Virus record (IMG/VR): IMGVR_UViG_3300044859_002163
Location: 1-64,000 of that record
From: a virus
Strand: one strand, 5' to 3'
DNA length: 64,000 nucleotides
Shown: piece by piece, positions 42,533-49,475 of the stretch
Layout: each line of letters starts with the position of its first letter
How positions within the stretch are numbered: the stretch's first letter is position 1
The notes under the pieces: generated by a model
The model's database searches: none
The model's input: only the letters and a program-made list of their open reading frames with translations
What the model was told of the DNA's origin: nothing
Position numbers and translations under genes: made by a program

Positions 42533-43323
42533 GGCATGTGTGGGTCTATGAAGTTAATCAGTTTTTCTGCCGTGGTGTCTCCGTCAACAGCTGGGTCAGA
42601 ACGCAGCCACTTGATGAATTTGTACCACTGAGCCTGTTGGTCGGCATTATCGAAAACAATCGTGTATTGAACAGCTGCTTGTGGAGCCGAGCCCGGTACC
42701 GCAACAGTGGAGCCACGAGTAGCAATATCAGAATGGTCTAGGTTTGAATTAGCAACAATTCTGTTTTCTCCAGAATCATCTTTTTGAACCATTCCTTTTA
42801 TTGAGTCAACAGCATCGTCGTAAACTTTTTGCTCTGCTATTTGTTCTCTAGTGTGTGGAATCTCTTCTTCGGAGTTATCCATTCTTGCTTGCTCAATTAT
42901 CATGTCGCTTTCCATTGACGCAAGTTCAAATTCGTCCCAACCTAATCCATCAAGAAGGTCTGGGTAGTACTCGCTAATTTCAAGAAGCATGTCCGTAAGG
43001 AGTTCTGGTTCTGTATAGCCAAGCTCCATCGTTCTGTTGTCGGCAAGCGCAAAAGCAATTGCTTTCTTATCGTCGGCGTCTAAAAAAATAACCGCAATCT
43101 GTTCCCACCCGAGATTAATAGCCGCTTCAAGTTGGTGATTACCTGCGATAACAGTTGCTGTTCCGTCTTCATTTTTCTTAGCGACGATTGGCTTTACCTG
43201 GCCAAACTCCGAGTATGAAGCCATGATTGCTTCAACATTTCCGATTCGCGGATTTCCCTCAAGGTAGTCAAGACTTTCAATGTCGACAGCGAGAGATTTT
43301 AAGGAAGGATGTATTCCGCTCAT
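42529..43323 (-). CDS. ParB-like nuclease-domain protein (IbrB-like)
   Basis: A 264-aa protein. VDIESLDYLEGNPRIGN, MASYSEFGQVKPIVAK, ATVIAGNHQLEAAINLG and ALADNRTMELGYTEPELL match the ParB/Srx N-terminal domain with the G-N-H-Q box in place of GxHR. The C-terminal 130 residues are specific. It is coupled (ATGA) to the PAPS reductase-like gene. Confidence 0.82.
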   Translation of the reverse strand: MSGIHPSLKSLAVDIESLDYLEGNPRIGNVEAIMASYSEFGQVKPIVAKKNEDGTATVIAGNHQLEAAINLGWEQIAVIFLDADDKKAIAFALADNRTMELGYTEPELLTDMLLEISEYYPDLLDGLGWDEFELASMESDMIIEQARMDNSEEEIPHTREQIAEQKVYDDAVDSIKGMVQKDDSGENRIVANSNLDHSDIATRGSTVAVPGSAPQAAVQYTIVFDNADQQAQWYKFIKWLRSDPAVDGDTTAEKLINFIDPHMP

Positions 43324-43655
43324 ACCTGTATTCTCACGTTCGCGTTAAGTGTACGCATTGCATCTATCGATGTTCGTATAGATAGTAGTGCTTCTCGCTT
43401 TGTTTTAACAAGAGCCTCTGCAATTTTGTATTCGTAGTTAACATCATCAAGCTTGTAGTCTGCCCAAGCCTCACGCTCTTTGATTGAGCCAGAGCGAGCA
43501 AGATATTCCTTTGCCCAGTTCGACTTGTACCTTGCTTCTTTCTTAGCCGCTTCAACGGCGAGGACTTCAAATGCTTCAGTTTCTTTTTCTAGTTCCCCAA
43601 CGAGCCTGAGCATCTCTTGTTCAATTTCAACCTGACTAATAGGTGCGCTTCTCAT
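43320..43655 (-). CDS. Small coiled-coil protein
   Basis: A 111-aa protein of heptad-rich helices (LVGELEKETEAFEVLAVEAA). The ATG at 43655 overlaps the RuvC stop (ATGA) with AAAGGCAG upstream; the longer reading to 43724 would lie in the RuvC gene. It overlaps the ParB-like gene too. Function unknown. Confidence 0.55.
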   Translation of the reverse strand: MRSAPISQVEIEQEMLRLVGELEKETEAFEVLAVEAAKKEARYKSNWAKEYLARSGSIKEREAWADYKLDDVNYEYKIAEALVKTKREALLSIRTSIDAMRTLNANVRIQV

Positions 43656-44182
43656 GTACTGCCTTTCACTTGTAGTGGGCTCCAATCTACTTTGTCTAAG
43701 GCTGACATATTCGTTGCTGGCCAAGAAAACCTGGGTTTTTCCATAAAAGCGAGAGCCATCTCTTCAAGAATCCAAGCATCGCATTTGTCGTCTGCCCCAG
43801 GGTTCCCCCATACGATTCCGGTCTTGGCGGAAATAGAAGAAATGACTTCGTTCTTTGAAGCGTTGCCTTTTCCGGTGGCGAACTTGGCTCTACATGTTGG
43901 CGGTATTTCCACGAATGGCACGCCTAGTTCAAACAGGCAAAGTCTGACGACTCCACCAAGTTCCCCAATAGAAAACGCCTGTCCGCTGCGAGATGCGAAG
44001 GAATAACCCTCAACGATGACTACGTCTATATCATTTTCCAAAACTATTTTTTTAATTGTTTCAGAAATTGTCTTTAGCCTTTGGACGCCTTTTTCACTGG
44101 TTGAGATGACGCCCGTATCACCGTTATGAGAATACCCAGTGGACGTTAAGGAAAGGTCAAGCCCAAGTAGATTGATATTCAC
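43652..44182 (-). CDS. RuvC-like Holliday junction resolvase
   Basis: A 176-aa protein with the RNase H-fold nuclease residues: LLGLDLSLTSTGY (Asp8), VVIVEGYSF (Glu), and DDKCDAWILEEMAL (two Asp). It is likely used to resolve branched DNA before packaging. Start codon GTG. The candidate RNA region lies directly upstream. Confidence 0.85.
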   Translation of the reverse strand: MNINLLGLDLSLTSTGYSHNGDTGVISTSEKGVQRLKTISETIKKIVLENDIDVVIVEGYSFASRSGQAFSIGELGGVVRLCLFELGVPFVEIPPTCRAKFATGKGNASKNEVISSISAKTGIVWGNPGADDKCDAWILEEMALAFMEKPRFSWPATNMSALDKVDWSPLQVKGST

Positions 44183-44200
44183 GGACAGATACTAATCCAT

Positions 44201-44243
44201 AAAAGCAAAAACCCGCCGAACACCTAGCCGGTTCAGCGGGTTT
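44201..44243 (-). terminator. Intrinsic terminator (minus strand)
   Basis: On the minus strand AACCCGC-x-GAAC pairs with GTTC-x-GCGGGTT across a 9-nt loop, with a single mismatch, followed by TTTTTGCTTTT. It lies downstream of the candidate structured RNA at 44244-44330 and just before the RuvC start. Confidence 0.7.
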
Positions 44244-44330
44244 GTCGAGTGACACAGGTGGCGTGCAGTCGAGTCTTCGATTTGCCATAGCTTTCGCTAC
44301 TAGACCTTTTGACCACCTGCCCTTCTTCCA
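44244..44330 (-). ncRNA. Candidate structured RNA with a three-way junction
   Basis: An outer stem CAGGTGG (44255-44261) / CCACCTG (44313-44319) encloses a TCGA-loop-TCGA hairpin (44269-44280) and a TAGC-GAAA-GCTA hairpin with a GNRA tetraloop on the minus strand (44288-44299). An intrinsic terminator follows. No clear promoter is seen. An overlapping 70-codon ORF (44157-44369) is an alternative, but it runs through the terminator. No known RNA family recognised. Confidence 0.4.
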
Positions 44331-44429
44331 CTCGGAGTAGATATTGGCTAGATGGAAAAAGAGTAACACTATTTATTAAAGCTAAATAGTAAAGCATTTA
44401 TTATTAAAAATTAAGCAGATGGGGACAAA

Positions 44430-44520
44430 CATGCAAAAGCCGAGTGAGTCTCCCCACCCGACTTTCGCACCTATAACGGTCCTAAGGATTACTACAGTAC
44501 ACCCGGAATAAATACTGAAA
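44430..44520 (-). ncRNA. Candidate small RNA antisense to 23S rRNA helix 69-71
   Basis: A minus-strand transcript from the TATAAT at 44527-44532 would end after the hairpin at 44437-44464 (perfect 10-bp stem, 8-nt loop, two G-U pairs) followed by TTTT. It would contain the reverse complement of CTATAACGGTCCTAAGG (44471-44487), which is identical to the core of the 23S rRNA helix 69-71 region and of the I-CeuI recognition site. The match is exact over 17 nt. Whether the RNA is made and whether it acts as antisense or decoy is not known. Confidence 0.4.
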
Positions 44521-44526
44521 GTGTTA

Positions 44527-44532
44527 ATTATA
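44527..44532 (-). promoter_or_regulatory. Candidate -10 box (TATAAT, minus strand)
   Basis: Perfect TATAAT on the minus strand in an AT-rich setting, no good -35. It would drive the candidate small RNA. Confidence 0.4.
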
Positions 44533-44574
44533 AAAAAATTTTTTAAAGTTATTTTTAAATAAAACTTAGAGATG

Positions 44575-44580
44575 TATACT
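44575..44580 (+). promoter_or_regulatory. Candidate promoter -10 (TATACT)
   Basis: TATACT preceded by TG and a strongly AT-rich upstream stretch, with a 5' leader of about 27 nt and AGGAG before the ATG at 44613. The same TATACTTT occurs at 62418 upstream of the 485-aa protein gene. Confidence 0.5.
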
Positions 44581-44612
44581 TTCTTCGTACCCAATTCAAT
44601 ATAGGAGAAAAA

Positions 44613-44969
44613 ATGTCAACAGCAGCACTCGCCCCAACAACCATCACAATGAACATTGCTGGTGGACTATCAACATCCAGCATCGTTACAATGGCTATGC
44701 CGTTTGCTGGTTCTGTCACCGGCGCTTACGTAGCCGTAACCACAGCCCCAGTTGGTTCAGCTCTTACAGCAGACTTGAAAATTGGTTCTAACGTCGCAGC
44801 AGCGTTCTCGATTGCTGCTGCTGGAACATCGGACGAAGGAACACTTTCGGCTCAAGCATCAAACCTTTACTTCACAAAAGGTGCACTCGTCAGCCTCGAC
44901 GTATCGGCTGTCGGTTCCAGCACTGCTGGTTCGAACATGACAGTTGCTTTCACTGTAGTTGAAGGCTAA
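44613..44969 (+). CDS. Monocistronic small structural-type protein (118 aa)
   Basis: Ala, Thr, Ser and Gly make up most of this beta-rich protein (GSVTGAYVAVTTAPVGS, then FTKGALVSLDVSAVG). No Cys, Trp or Arg. It has its own promoter box, a strong ribosome-binding site and a strong terminator, and stands alone on the plus strand between minus-strand operons. This looks like a highly expressed virion protein such as a capsid decoration or head fibre. Family not recognised. Confidence 0.7.
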   Translation: MSTAALAPTTITMNIAGGLSTSSIVTMAMPFAGSVTGAYVAVTTAPVGSALTADLKIGSNVAAAFSIAAAGTSDEGTLSAQASNLYFTKGALVSLDVSAVGSSTAGSNMTVAFTVVEG

Positions 44970-44990
44970 TTAGACTTTCTAGTAAATAAA

Positions 44991-45025
44991 GCACCCCATT
45001 CATTTTGGATGGGGTGCTTTTTTTT
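44991..45025 (+). terminator. Strong intrinsic terminator
   Basis: GCACCCCAT (44991-44999) pairs perfectly with ATGGGGTGC (45009-45017) and is followed by eight T residues. It ends the 118-aa gene; an A/T-rich flank on the left means it may also stop the convergent HNH transcript. Confidence 0.92.
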
Positions 45026-45035
45026 ATGTCAAAAA

Positions 45036-45410
45036 CTAACGTTCCCAACCATGTTTTGCTAAACCCAAATCAAAAGCAAGTTGTGGGTAGTTGCCAATCC
45101 TGGTGTGACACGGCCTGCAAACTGCAAGAACATTATCCTCATCAAGTATCGAACCACCCTGTGAGCGACGAATTATTTCGTGAACATCCGTACTATTTTT
45201 TTGGATAAAAGTTACTTTTTCATCATGCTGTGCGAAAACTTTGCAAGCCTGACAGAACGGTCGTTCGCTAAGAATCTTCTCCACAAATGGACGCCGTAGT
45301 TCATAAAGCTCAGATTGTTTTTTGCTTCTTTTCTTTATGGAACCAGTCCTCTTTGGGGGAGCGCCTCTTTTGGGCGGTTTACCCCTCTTGAGTGGCTTTC
45401 TAGGTTTCAC
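45036..45410 (-). CDS. HNH endonuclease
   Basis: A 124-aa protein with a basic N-terminus (KPLKRGKPPKRGAPPKR) and an HNH core: FCQACK, DVHEIIRRSQGG and NVLAVCRPCHTRIG with two CxxC zinc pairs. HNH genes near TerL are common and often contribute to packaging; it could also be a free-standing homing nuclease. Confidence 0.85.
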   Translation of the reverse strand: MKPRKPLKRGKPPKRGAPPKRTGSIKKRSKKQSELYELRRPFVEKILSERPFCQACKVFAQHDEKVTFIQKNSTDVHEIIRRSQGGSILDEDNVLAVCRPCHTRIGNYPQLAFDLGLAKHGWER

Positions 45411-45415
45411 CTTAG

Positions 45416-45925
45416 TTAGAGATTCTCAACGTCAATCTGGTCAAACTCCCACTTGCTTTCAAGAGTCGCCCAGAGAGCCCTGTCAATTGATGTCTCTTCT
45501 AGGTCGTAGTCTCTCAACATTGCACGATGAGTAGCAATTGCTCTCTTGTAAAAATCAACCTGTTCCCACCCATCTGAAGATATTTCATCGCCAGTTTCAA
45601 TCATTGCAGCAACTTCATCAAGTCGCTTATCAACGTGGAACTTAAACCTACTGACTTTCTTCAGCTTTGAGTCATACGCGGCTTTTGCCTCAATTGCAAG
45701 CCGTTTGCCATCTCTGCCGAGCGCCGTATACCTGGCATCATCTGCCTGAGCATCATACTCAATCTCGTCAATCTGTTCTTTTAGGTTCTCGGAAAGAAAT
45801 AGGAGCGCGTCTCTCCATCTGTCCCAGTTATCCTTCTCCATCAATTGTTTTTTGTGAAGCGGAGAAAGCTTGTTCTTAACTTCCTCTGCAACCATTCTTG
45901 CGAATGCGTCATCATTAAGCATCAT
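45416..45925 (-). CDS. Helical protein, unknown function
   Basis: A 169-aa protein from the ATG at 45925, which has GGAG upstream and starts just after the upstream stop; the ATG at 45964 would overlap the nuclease. Coiled-coil prediction is strong in KLKKVSRFKFHVDKRLDEVAAMIE. It lies between a Cas4-like nuclease and HNH gene; function unknown. Confidence 0.55.
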   Translation of the reverse strand: MMLNDDAFARMVAEEVKNKLSPLHKKQLMEKDNWDRWRDALLFLSENLKEQIDEIEYDAQADDARYTALGRDGKRLAIEAKAAYDSKLKKVSRFKFHVDKRLDEVAAMIETGDEISSDGWEQVDFYKRAIATHRAMLRDYDLEETSIDRALWATLESKWEFDQIDVENL

Positions 45926-45927
45926 CT

Positions 45928-46731
45928 TTATCTCCACGCCGGACATATGCGTTTGTAACTGCAAAAATTACACAGAAACGAAGTCTTTGCTTCAAACTCA
46001 CCGGTCCTGCATTTTTCATCTATTTGCGACTTTGTCTCTTGAATCATTTCTTCAAGTTTTACTATTTCAGAGTGAGTTACTTCTCGCGTAAGTTTCACTC
46101 CGTCCTTAAGGTACAAAAGCTCAACTTTGTCGACATCGCCAACACCAAGGTTGATTAGAAGTTTTGCATAAATTAAAAGCTGAGAAAACTTTTCGTCCAG
46201 GTCGTACTTTGGTGTCTTTCCTGTTTTGTAGTCACTTACGGTCAGAGACATTTTGCCTTCCGTCTGGCTGTATCTGTCTATGAATCCACGAAGCCTTACT
46301 CCAGCTATCTCTCCGTTTAGTTCGTACTCAAGGCCGGTTGGTTCAAGTTTTTGTGGGTCCTCAAGATTCCAGAGATTCTCAACACAAAACCATGCAGCCC
46401 AACGAAACTTGTTCAACGCCTCAGCATCGCTGAGAGAGACTATTTTGTAAGTGACCTTAAAGCCGTCAACAACTTTCATTGCTTCTTCTGCCCACTTCTC
46501 GTCCCATATCTGTTTCGCTAATGGGCGACAGTTTGCAAGTGTCCTCAATTCTGCTGGGAGCTTATACATCTCTTCAAGAATGTCGTGGACAAAATTACCC
46601 AATACCGCCCAGTGGTTAGATGGGTCTGGGATTAGGTCAATTTTGTTGAACTTGAACTTCTGTGGGCACTGTTTAAATGTCCCAATGGAAGATGGTGACA
46701 AGTAGTCAGGAGCCTTTAGCTCACTTGTCAT
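45928..46731 (-). CDS. Cas4/RecB-like exonuclease
   Basis: A 267-aa protein of the PD-(D/E)XK type: LSPSSIGTFKQCPQKFKF at the N-terminus, His in GNFVHDILEEM, and a catalytic SDYKTGK motif at about 166. A Cys near the N-terminus and the C-terminal CNFCSYKRIC give four Cys for an iron-sulfur cluster as in Cas4 or AddB. It probably forms a recombination pair with the Rad52-like protein upstream. Confidence 0.85.
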   Translation of the reverse strand: MTSELKAPDYLSPSSIGTFKQCPQKFKFNKIDLIPDPSNHWAVLGNFVHDILEEMYKLPAELRTLANCRPLAKQIWDEKWAEEAMKVVDGFKVTYKIVSLSDAEALNKFRWAAWFCVENLWNLEDPQKLEPTGLEYELNGEIAGVRLRGFIDRYSQTEGKMSLTVSDYKTGKTPKYDLDEKFSQLLIYAKLLINLGVGDVDKVELLYLKDGVKLTREVTHSEIVKLEEMIQETKSQIDEKCRTGEFEAKTSFLCNFCSYKRICPAWR

Positions 46732-47383
46732 CTACAACCACATAGTCTCCGCCGAATGAAAGACGAGTTGCTTCTGCAATCAACTTATCAAGAGCATCTT
46801 CGGTCACTGTTTCACGCTTTGGTTTTGGTTGTCCATTACTGTAAGTGCTCCAGTACTCATTGAGCTTTTCTCTATTCTCTGGAGAAAGACTCTTTGCAAT
46901 ACCCATGAAACCATCCCACTTAGTTGAAACTCCAGGTGTCACACGTGCCTCTGCTTCTAGTTCGCTGTCCATGACTTGTTCAATTTCAATTGCTTCTTCA
47001 CTTCGTGCAAGGTAAAGACCAACGCCGAGTGTTTGGACTGCTTTCTTCAAAGCGTCAGAAACTGCACCTTTAACTTCGTCGCCAATATCAACTGGTTCAC
47101 CCTGTTTGTTCAGTTTGATTTTTTGCCCACCAACACCATCGCGATGAACAGTTTCGCCATTAATTTTTGCCTGGAGTTGTATATGCGCAACAATCGAAGT
47201 CCCAAGTTGTTGCCAGCTATGAACAGTGAACGACCAGTTCTCAACGCCAAGAACCTTGTTCATTCTGTTGATTACTTCGCTGACAGGAATGTAGATGAGA
47301 TTTGCCCCACCCTTGTTAAGCCTCTTCTCCATCTCCGCTGGGAATGGTTCGGACAGAGTCTGATAGATGTTGTTATTTGTCAT
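46721..47383 (-). CDS. Rad52-like single-strand annealing protein
   Basis: A 220-aa protein with LIYIPVSEVINRMNKVLGVE, SFTVHSW and GAVSDALKKAVQTLGVGLYL, the Rad52/Rad22 annealase signature. It overlaps the Cas4-like gene by 11 nt and the upstream gene by 11 nt. The pair probably carries out phage recombination and repair. Confidence 0.85.
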   Translation of the reverse strand: MTNNNIYQTLSEPFPAEMEKRLNKGGANLIYIPVSEVINRMNKVLGVENWSFTVHSWQQLGTSIVAHIQLQAKINGETVHRDGVGGQKIKLNKQGEPVDIGDEVKGAVSDALKKAVQTLGVGLYLARSEEAIEIEQVMDSELEAEARVTPGVSTKWDGFMGIAKSLSPENREKLNEYWSTYSNGQPKPKRETVTEDALDKLIAEATRLSFGGDYVVVDDK

Positions 47384-47876
47384 TTGCGTCGCCCTTTCTG
47401 ACGATAATGCTTGTTTTTAGTACACCTGTTTCGCAGTAATTGTCCACATTGATTCCAAGACTAGAAAGTTCTTTTACTCTCCAGTACGAAGGTTGAACGT
47501 AATCGAGAACCTGCATTGCAATCTCTTCAGGGGATTTGATTATTTCCCCAGTATCAATGTCGACAGACATTCTTACGAGTTTCTGAGCAACAACACTTGC
47601 GAGGTCTTTGTGTTGCCATGCACGGCGCTCATAAGAACTTTTCTTTTCAATCACACCGCCGTTGCCTAATTGGATGTTCTTTCCATCAGCGATTAGTTGT
47701 CCAACGGATACTGAGAAAGAATCGTAAACGGTTGAGATATCTCGTTTGACCATGTTCATTTCGTAGAGAATGTCGCAAGCGTCTTGCGTCTCTGGGTTTG
47801 AGTTGATGTATTCATCAAGCTCTTGACCAAGGGCAAGCAGGTATTGACGAACTTCAAGTATTCTTTCTGGTTTCAT
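47373..47876 (-). CDS. Conserved-type protein linked to recombination genes
   Basis: A 167-aa helical protein with LIADGKNIQLGNGGVIEKK in the middle and VQPSYWRVKELSSLGINVD near the end. It is the first gene before the annealase and is frequently located there in phages by layout, but the function is unknown to me. No catalytic motif. Confidence 0.5.
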   Translation of the reverse strand: MKPERILEVRQYLLALGQELDEYINSNPETQDACDILYEMNMVKRDISTVYDSFSVSVGQLIADGKNIQLGNGGVIEKKSSYERRAWQHKDLASVVAQKLVRMSVDIDTGEIIKSPEEIAMQVLDYVQPSYWRVKELSSLGINVDNYCETGVLKTSIIVRKGDANDK

Positions 47877-47911
47877 GTTAGTAGTTTCCTTATTAGGTTT
47901 GGATAGTTATC

Positions 47912-49219
47912 TCACACGACTATAGCGATTCTTCCTCGCTGTGGCAACCCGAGCCCTGTTAAATGCGTAAAAGCTCCAACCGCAGAGTCAACTTGGTCGT
48001 CGTGGTCGCAAGCCTCTGGAAATGAGGAAAATTCGTCAAGCCAGTCCGACAGCCATGTTCCTCGGACCACACGAACGTTGCCGTTGGCTGCCGCAGCGGC
48101 AAATGGTCTTGCTCTGGTCACCTTGTCGCCAGTTGACCGAATTGCCCCAAAATCGTAGCCTGGAACAACATATCTAGCGTATTGGTCCATGAGCGCCTTG
48201 CCCGATGAACCAGGCTCTTGTTCCATCCGAATCGGCACACCCTTGCCGTCCTCGTAGGCCGTTCTGGCTATAAGTTCTTCTACCTTTTCCCCTCTTACCC
48301 GAGCCTTCTTCACATCCAAAACGTAGGCGATTCCTTGGTCAAAAAGCATCAGCGTTCCAACCGTCCAGTCCGGGTTGGGGTTGGAGTGATTTGGCTCCGT
48401 GGCTGCAAGGTCCCAAAACCTCACGGCTCTGGCAGACGATGTTATTTGAGGGATTTCATTATCGTCAACGATGACTATTGAGGTCCTATCGAACAGGGTT
48501 CCCAAAGTCGTGCTCCACCAGTCTCCTTCTTCCAATCTGCGTCTTTCAATTGGGTCAAGAGCCTGAAGGGCTTGGCGGTATGAAACGGCGTCAATTCCCG
48601 GGTTATCTGTCAATTTTGAAGGGACGAAGATTCTGCCCTCGGTTTTTCCTTCAACGATGAAACGCTGTCTAACCCAATTGGGGGCAGGGTTTGAGGCCGA
48701 ACGCATTCGCAAGGGGACCGAAGAAAGAGGTCCAGATGCCGGTCGACGCAGACGGGAGAACATGTACCTGTAATCGCTTTCACGGATTTCAGTTACTTCG
48801 TCCATGCCGATAAATTGGAATTCCGAACCCTTGTAGCGAAGATAGTCGCCGGTGTTGTTCAAGTAACCGAACGAGACTCTTGCCCCTGACGGGAACGTTG
48901 CTTGGAAGCTGTTGTTGTTCCAGTGGATGTCGTCATAAAGAGCCGCCCATGACTTAAAACGGTCCATCAAAGCTCCAGGGAGTGACAAGTCGGCAAATGT
49001 TCGTCTGAAGAGAATCGCGGAATAATTGGGGACATCTACATACTGCAAAGCAGACATAAGAAGCGCAGAAGACTTTCCACCGCCAGCCGCACCACCGAAT
49101 AAAGCCTCAATGGAGTTGGTCCGCAAAAAAACTTTCTGATTTATTGACGGCTCTTCTGGGCAGAAAGGCGGCATCTTCGGCTGAAGGTACTCCAGAACCT
49201 GATTCCAATTTGTTGTCAT
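47912..49219 (-). CDS. terL: Terminase large subunit
   Basis: A 435-aa protein with Walker A GGAAGGGKSSAL (about 42-53), Walker B FQFIGMDEVTE (about 134-144), and the RNase H-like nuclease residues RFWDLAATEP, EQEPGSSGKA and HDDQVDSAVGA. It packages DNA into the prohead. No small terminase is recognised nearby. It is divergently placed from the portal module. Confidence 0.95.
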   Translation of the reverse strand: MTTNWNQVLEYLQPKMPPFCPEEPSINQKVFLRTNSIEALFGGAAGGGKSSALLMSALQYVDVPNYSAILFRRTFADLSLPGALMDRFKSWAALYDDIHWNNNSFQATFPSGARVSFGYLNNTGDYLRYKGSEFQFIGMDEVTEIRESDYRYMFSRLRRPASGPLSSVPLRMRSASNPAPNWVRQRFIVEGKTEGRIFVPSKLTDNPGIDAVSYRQALQALDPIERRRLEEGDWWSTTLGTLFDRTSIVIVDDNEIPQITSSARAVRFWDLAATEPNHSNPNPDWTVGTLMLFDQGIAYVLDVKKARVRGEKVEELIARTAYEDGKGVPIRMEQEPGSSGKALMDQYARYVVPGYDFGAIRSTGDKVTRARPFAAAAANGNVRVVRGTWLSDWLDEFSSFPEACDHDDQVDSAVGAFTHLTGLGLPQRGRIAIVV

Positions 49220-49272
49220 ATTTAATTTGCCTCTTGATACAGTTAAGCACGGAATGCGCTACTGTAGGTGAT

Positions 49273-49473
49273 ATGTCAAAATTACTGTCTAAATTAAAAA
49301 ACCTACCAGCAAGCATCAAATCCTTATTTAAACGCACTACGTTCGCCAACTTGCTTATGATTTCATTTATACTGTTTACCAGTATTGGTGCGGCACTTAT
49401 TTTCTTACCTGCCGGATTGATAGTGGCAGGCATAACTTGTGGTTTTTTCGGCTTCCTATTAGGTCTTGAGTAA
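49273..49473 (+). CDS. Small membrane protein (two TM helices)
   Basis: A 66-aa protein with a basic N-terminus (KLLSKLKNLPASIKSLFKR) and two hydrophobic helices (LLMISFILFTSIGAALIFL and LIVAGITCGFFGFLLGL). It could be a holin-like protein, but no lysis partner lies nearby. The ATG at 49273 has AGGTG upstream; the longer ORF to 49144 would run into the divergent terminase gene. Confidence 0.6.
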   Translation: MSKLLSKLKNLPASIKSLFKRTTFANLLMISFILFTSIGAALIFLPAGLIVAGITCGFFGFLLGLE

Positions 49474-49475
49474 AT

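Noticed and set aside
44244-44330. tRNA or tmRNA
   Set aside because: The stem arrangement superficially resembles a cloverleaf, but there is no 7-bp acceptor stem with a T-arm GTTCGA, no anticodon loop and no CCA.
44157-44369. A 70-codon minus-strand ORF across the candidate structured RNA
   Set aside because: It passes through a clear terminator hairpin and overlaps the RuvC start, with no recognisable protein. The RNA interpretation explains more, though the ORF is not excluded.
44471-44487. The 23S-like 17-mer as part of an rRNA gene or group I intron
   Set aside because: Only 17 nt match; flanking helix 69 and the following GTAGCGAAA are not preserved, and no intron core or LAGLIDADG gene is seen nearby.
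45036-45410. HNH gene as part of an intron or intein in TerL
   Set aside because: TerL is uninterrupted and has all motifs; the HNH protein is encoded separately, beyond the recombination genes.
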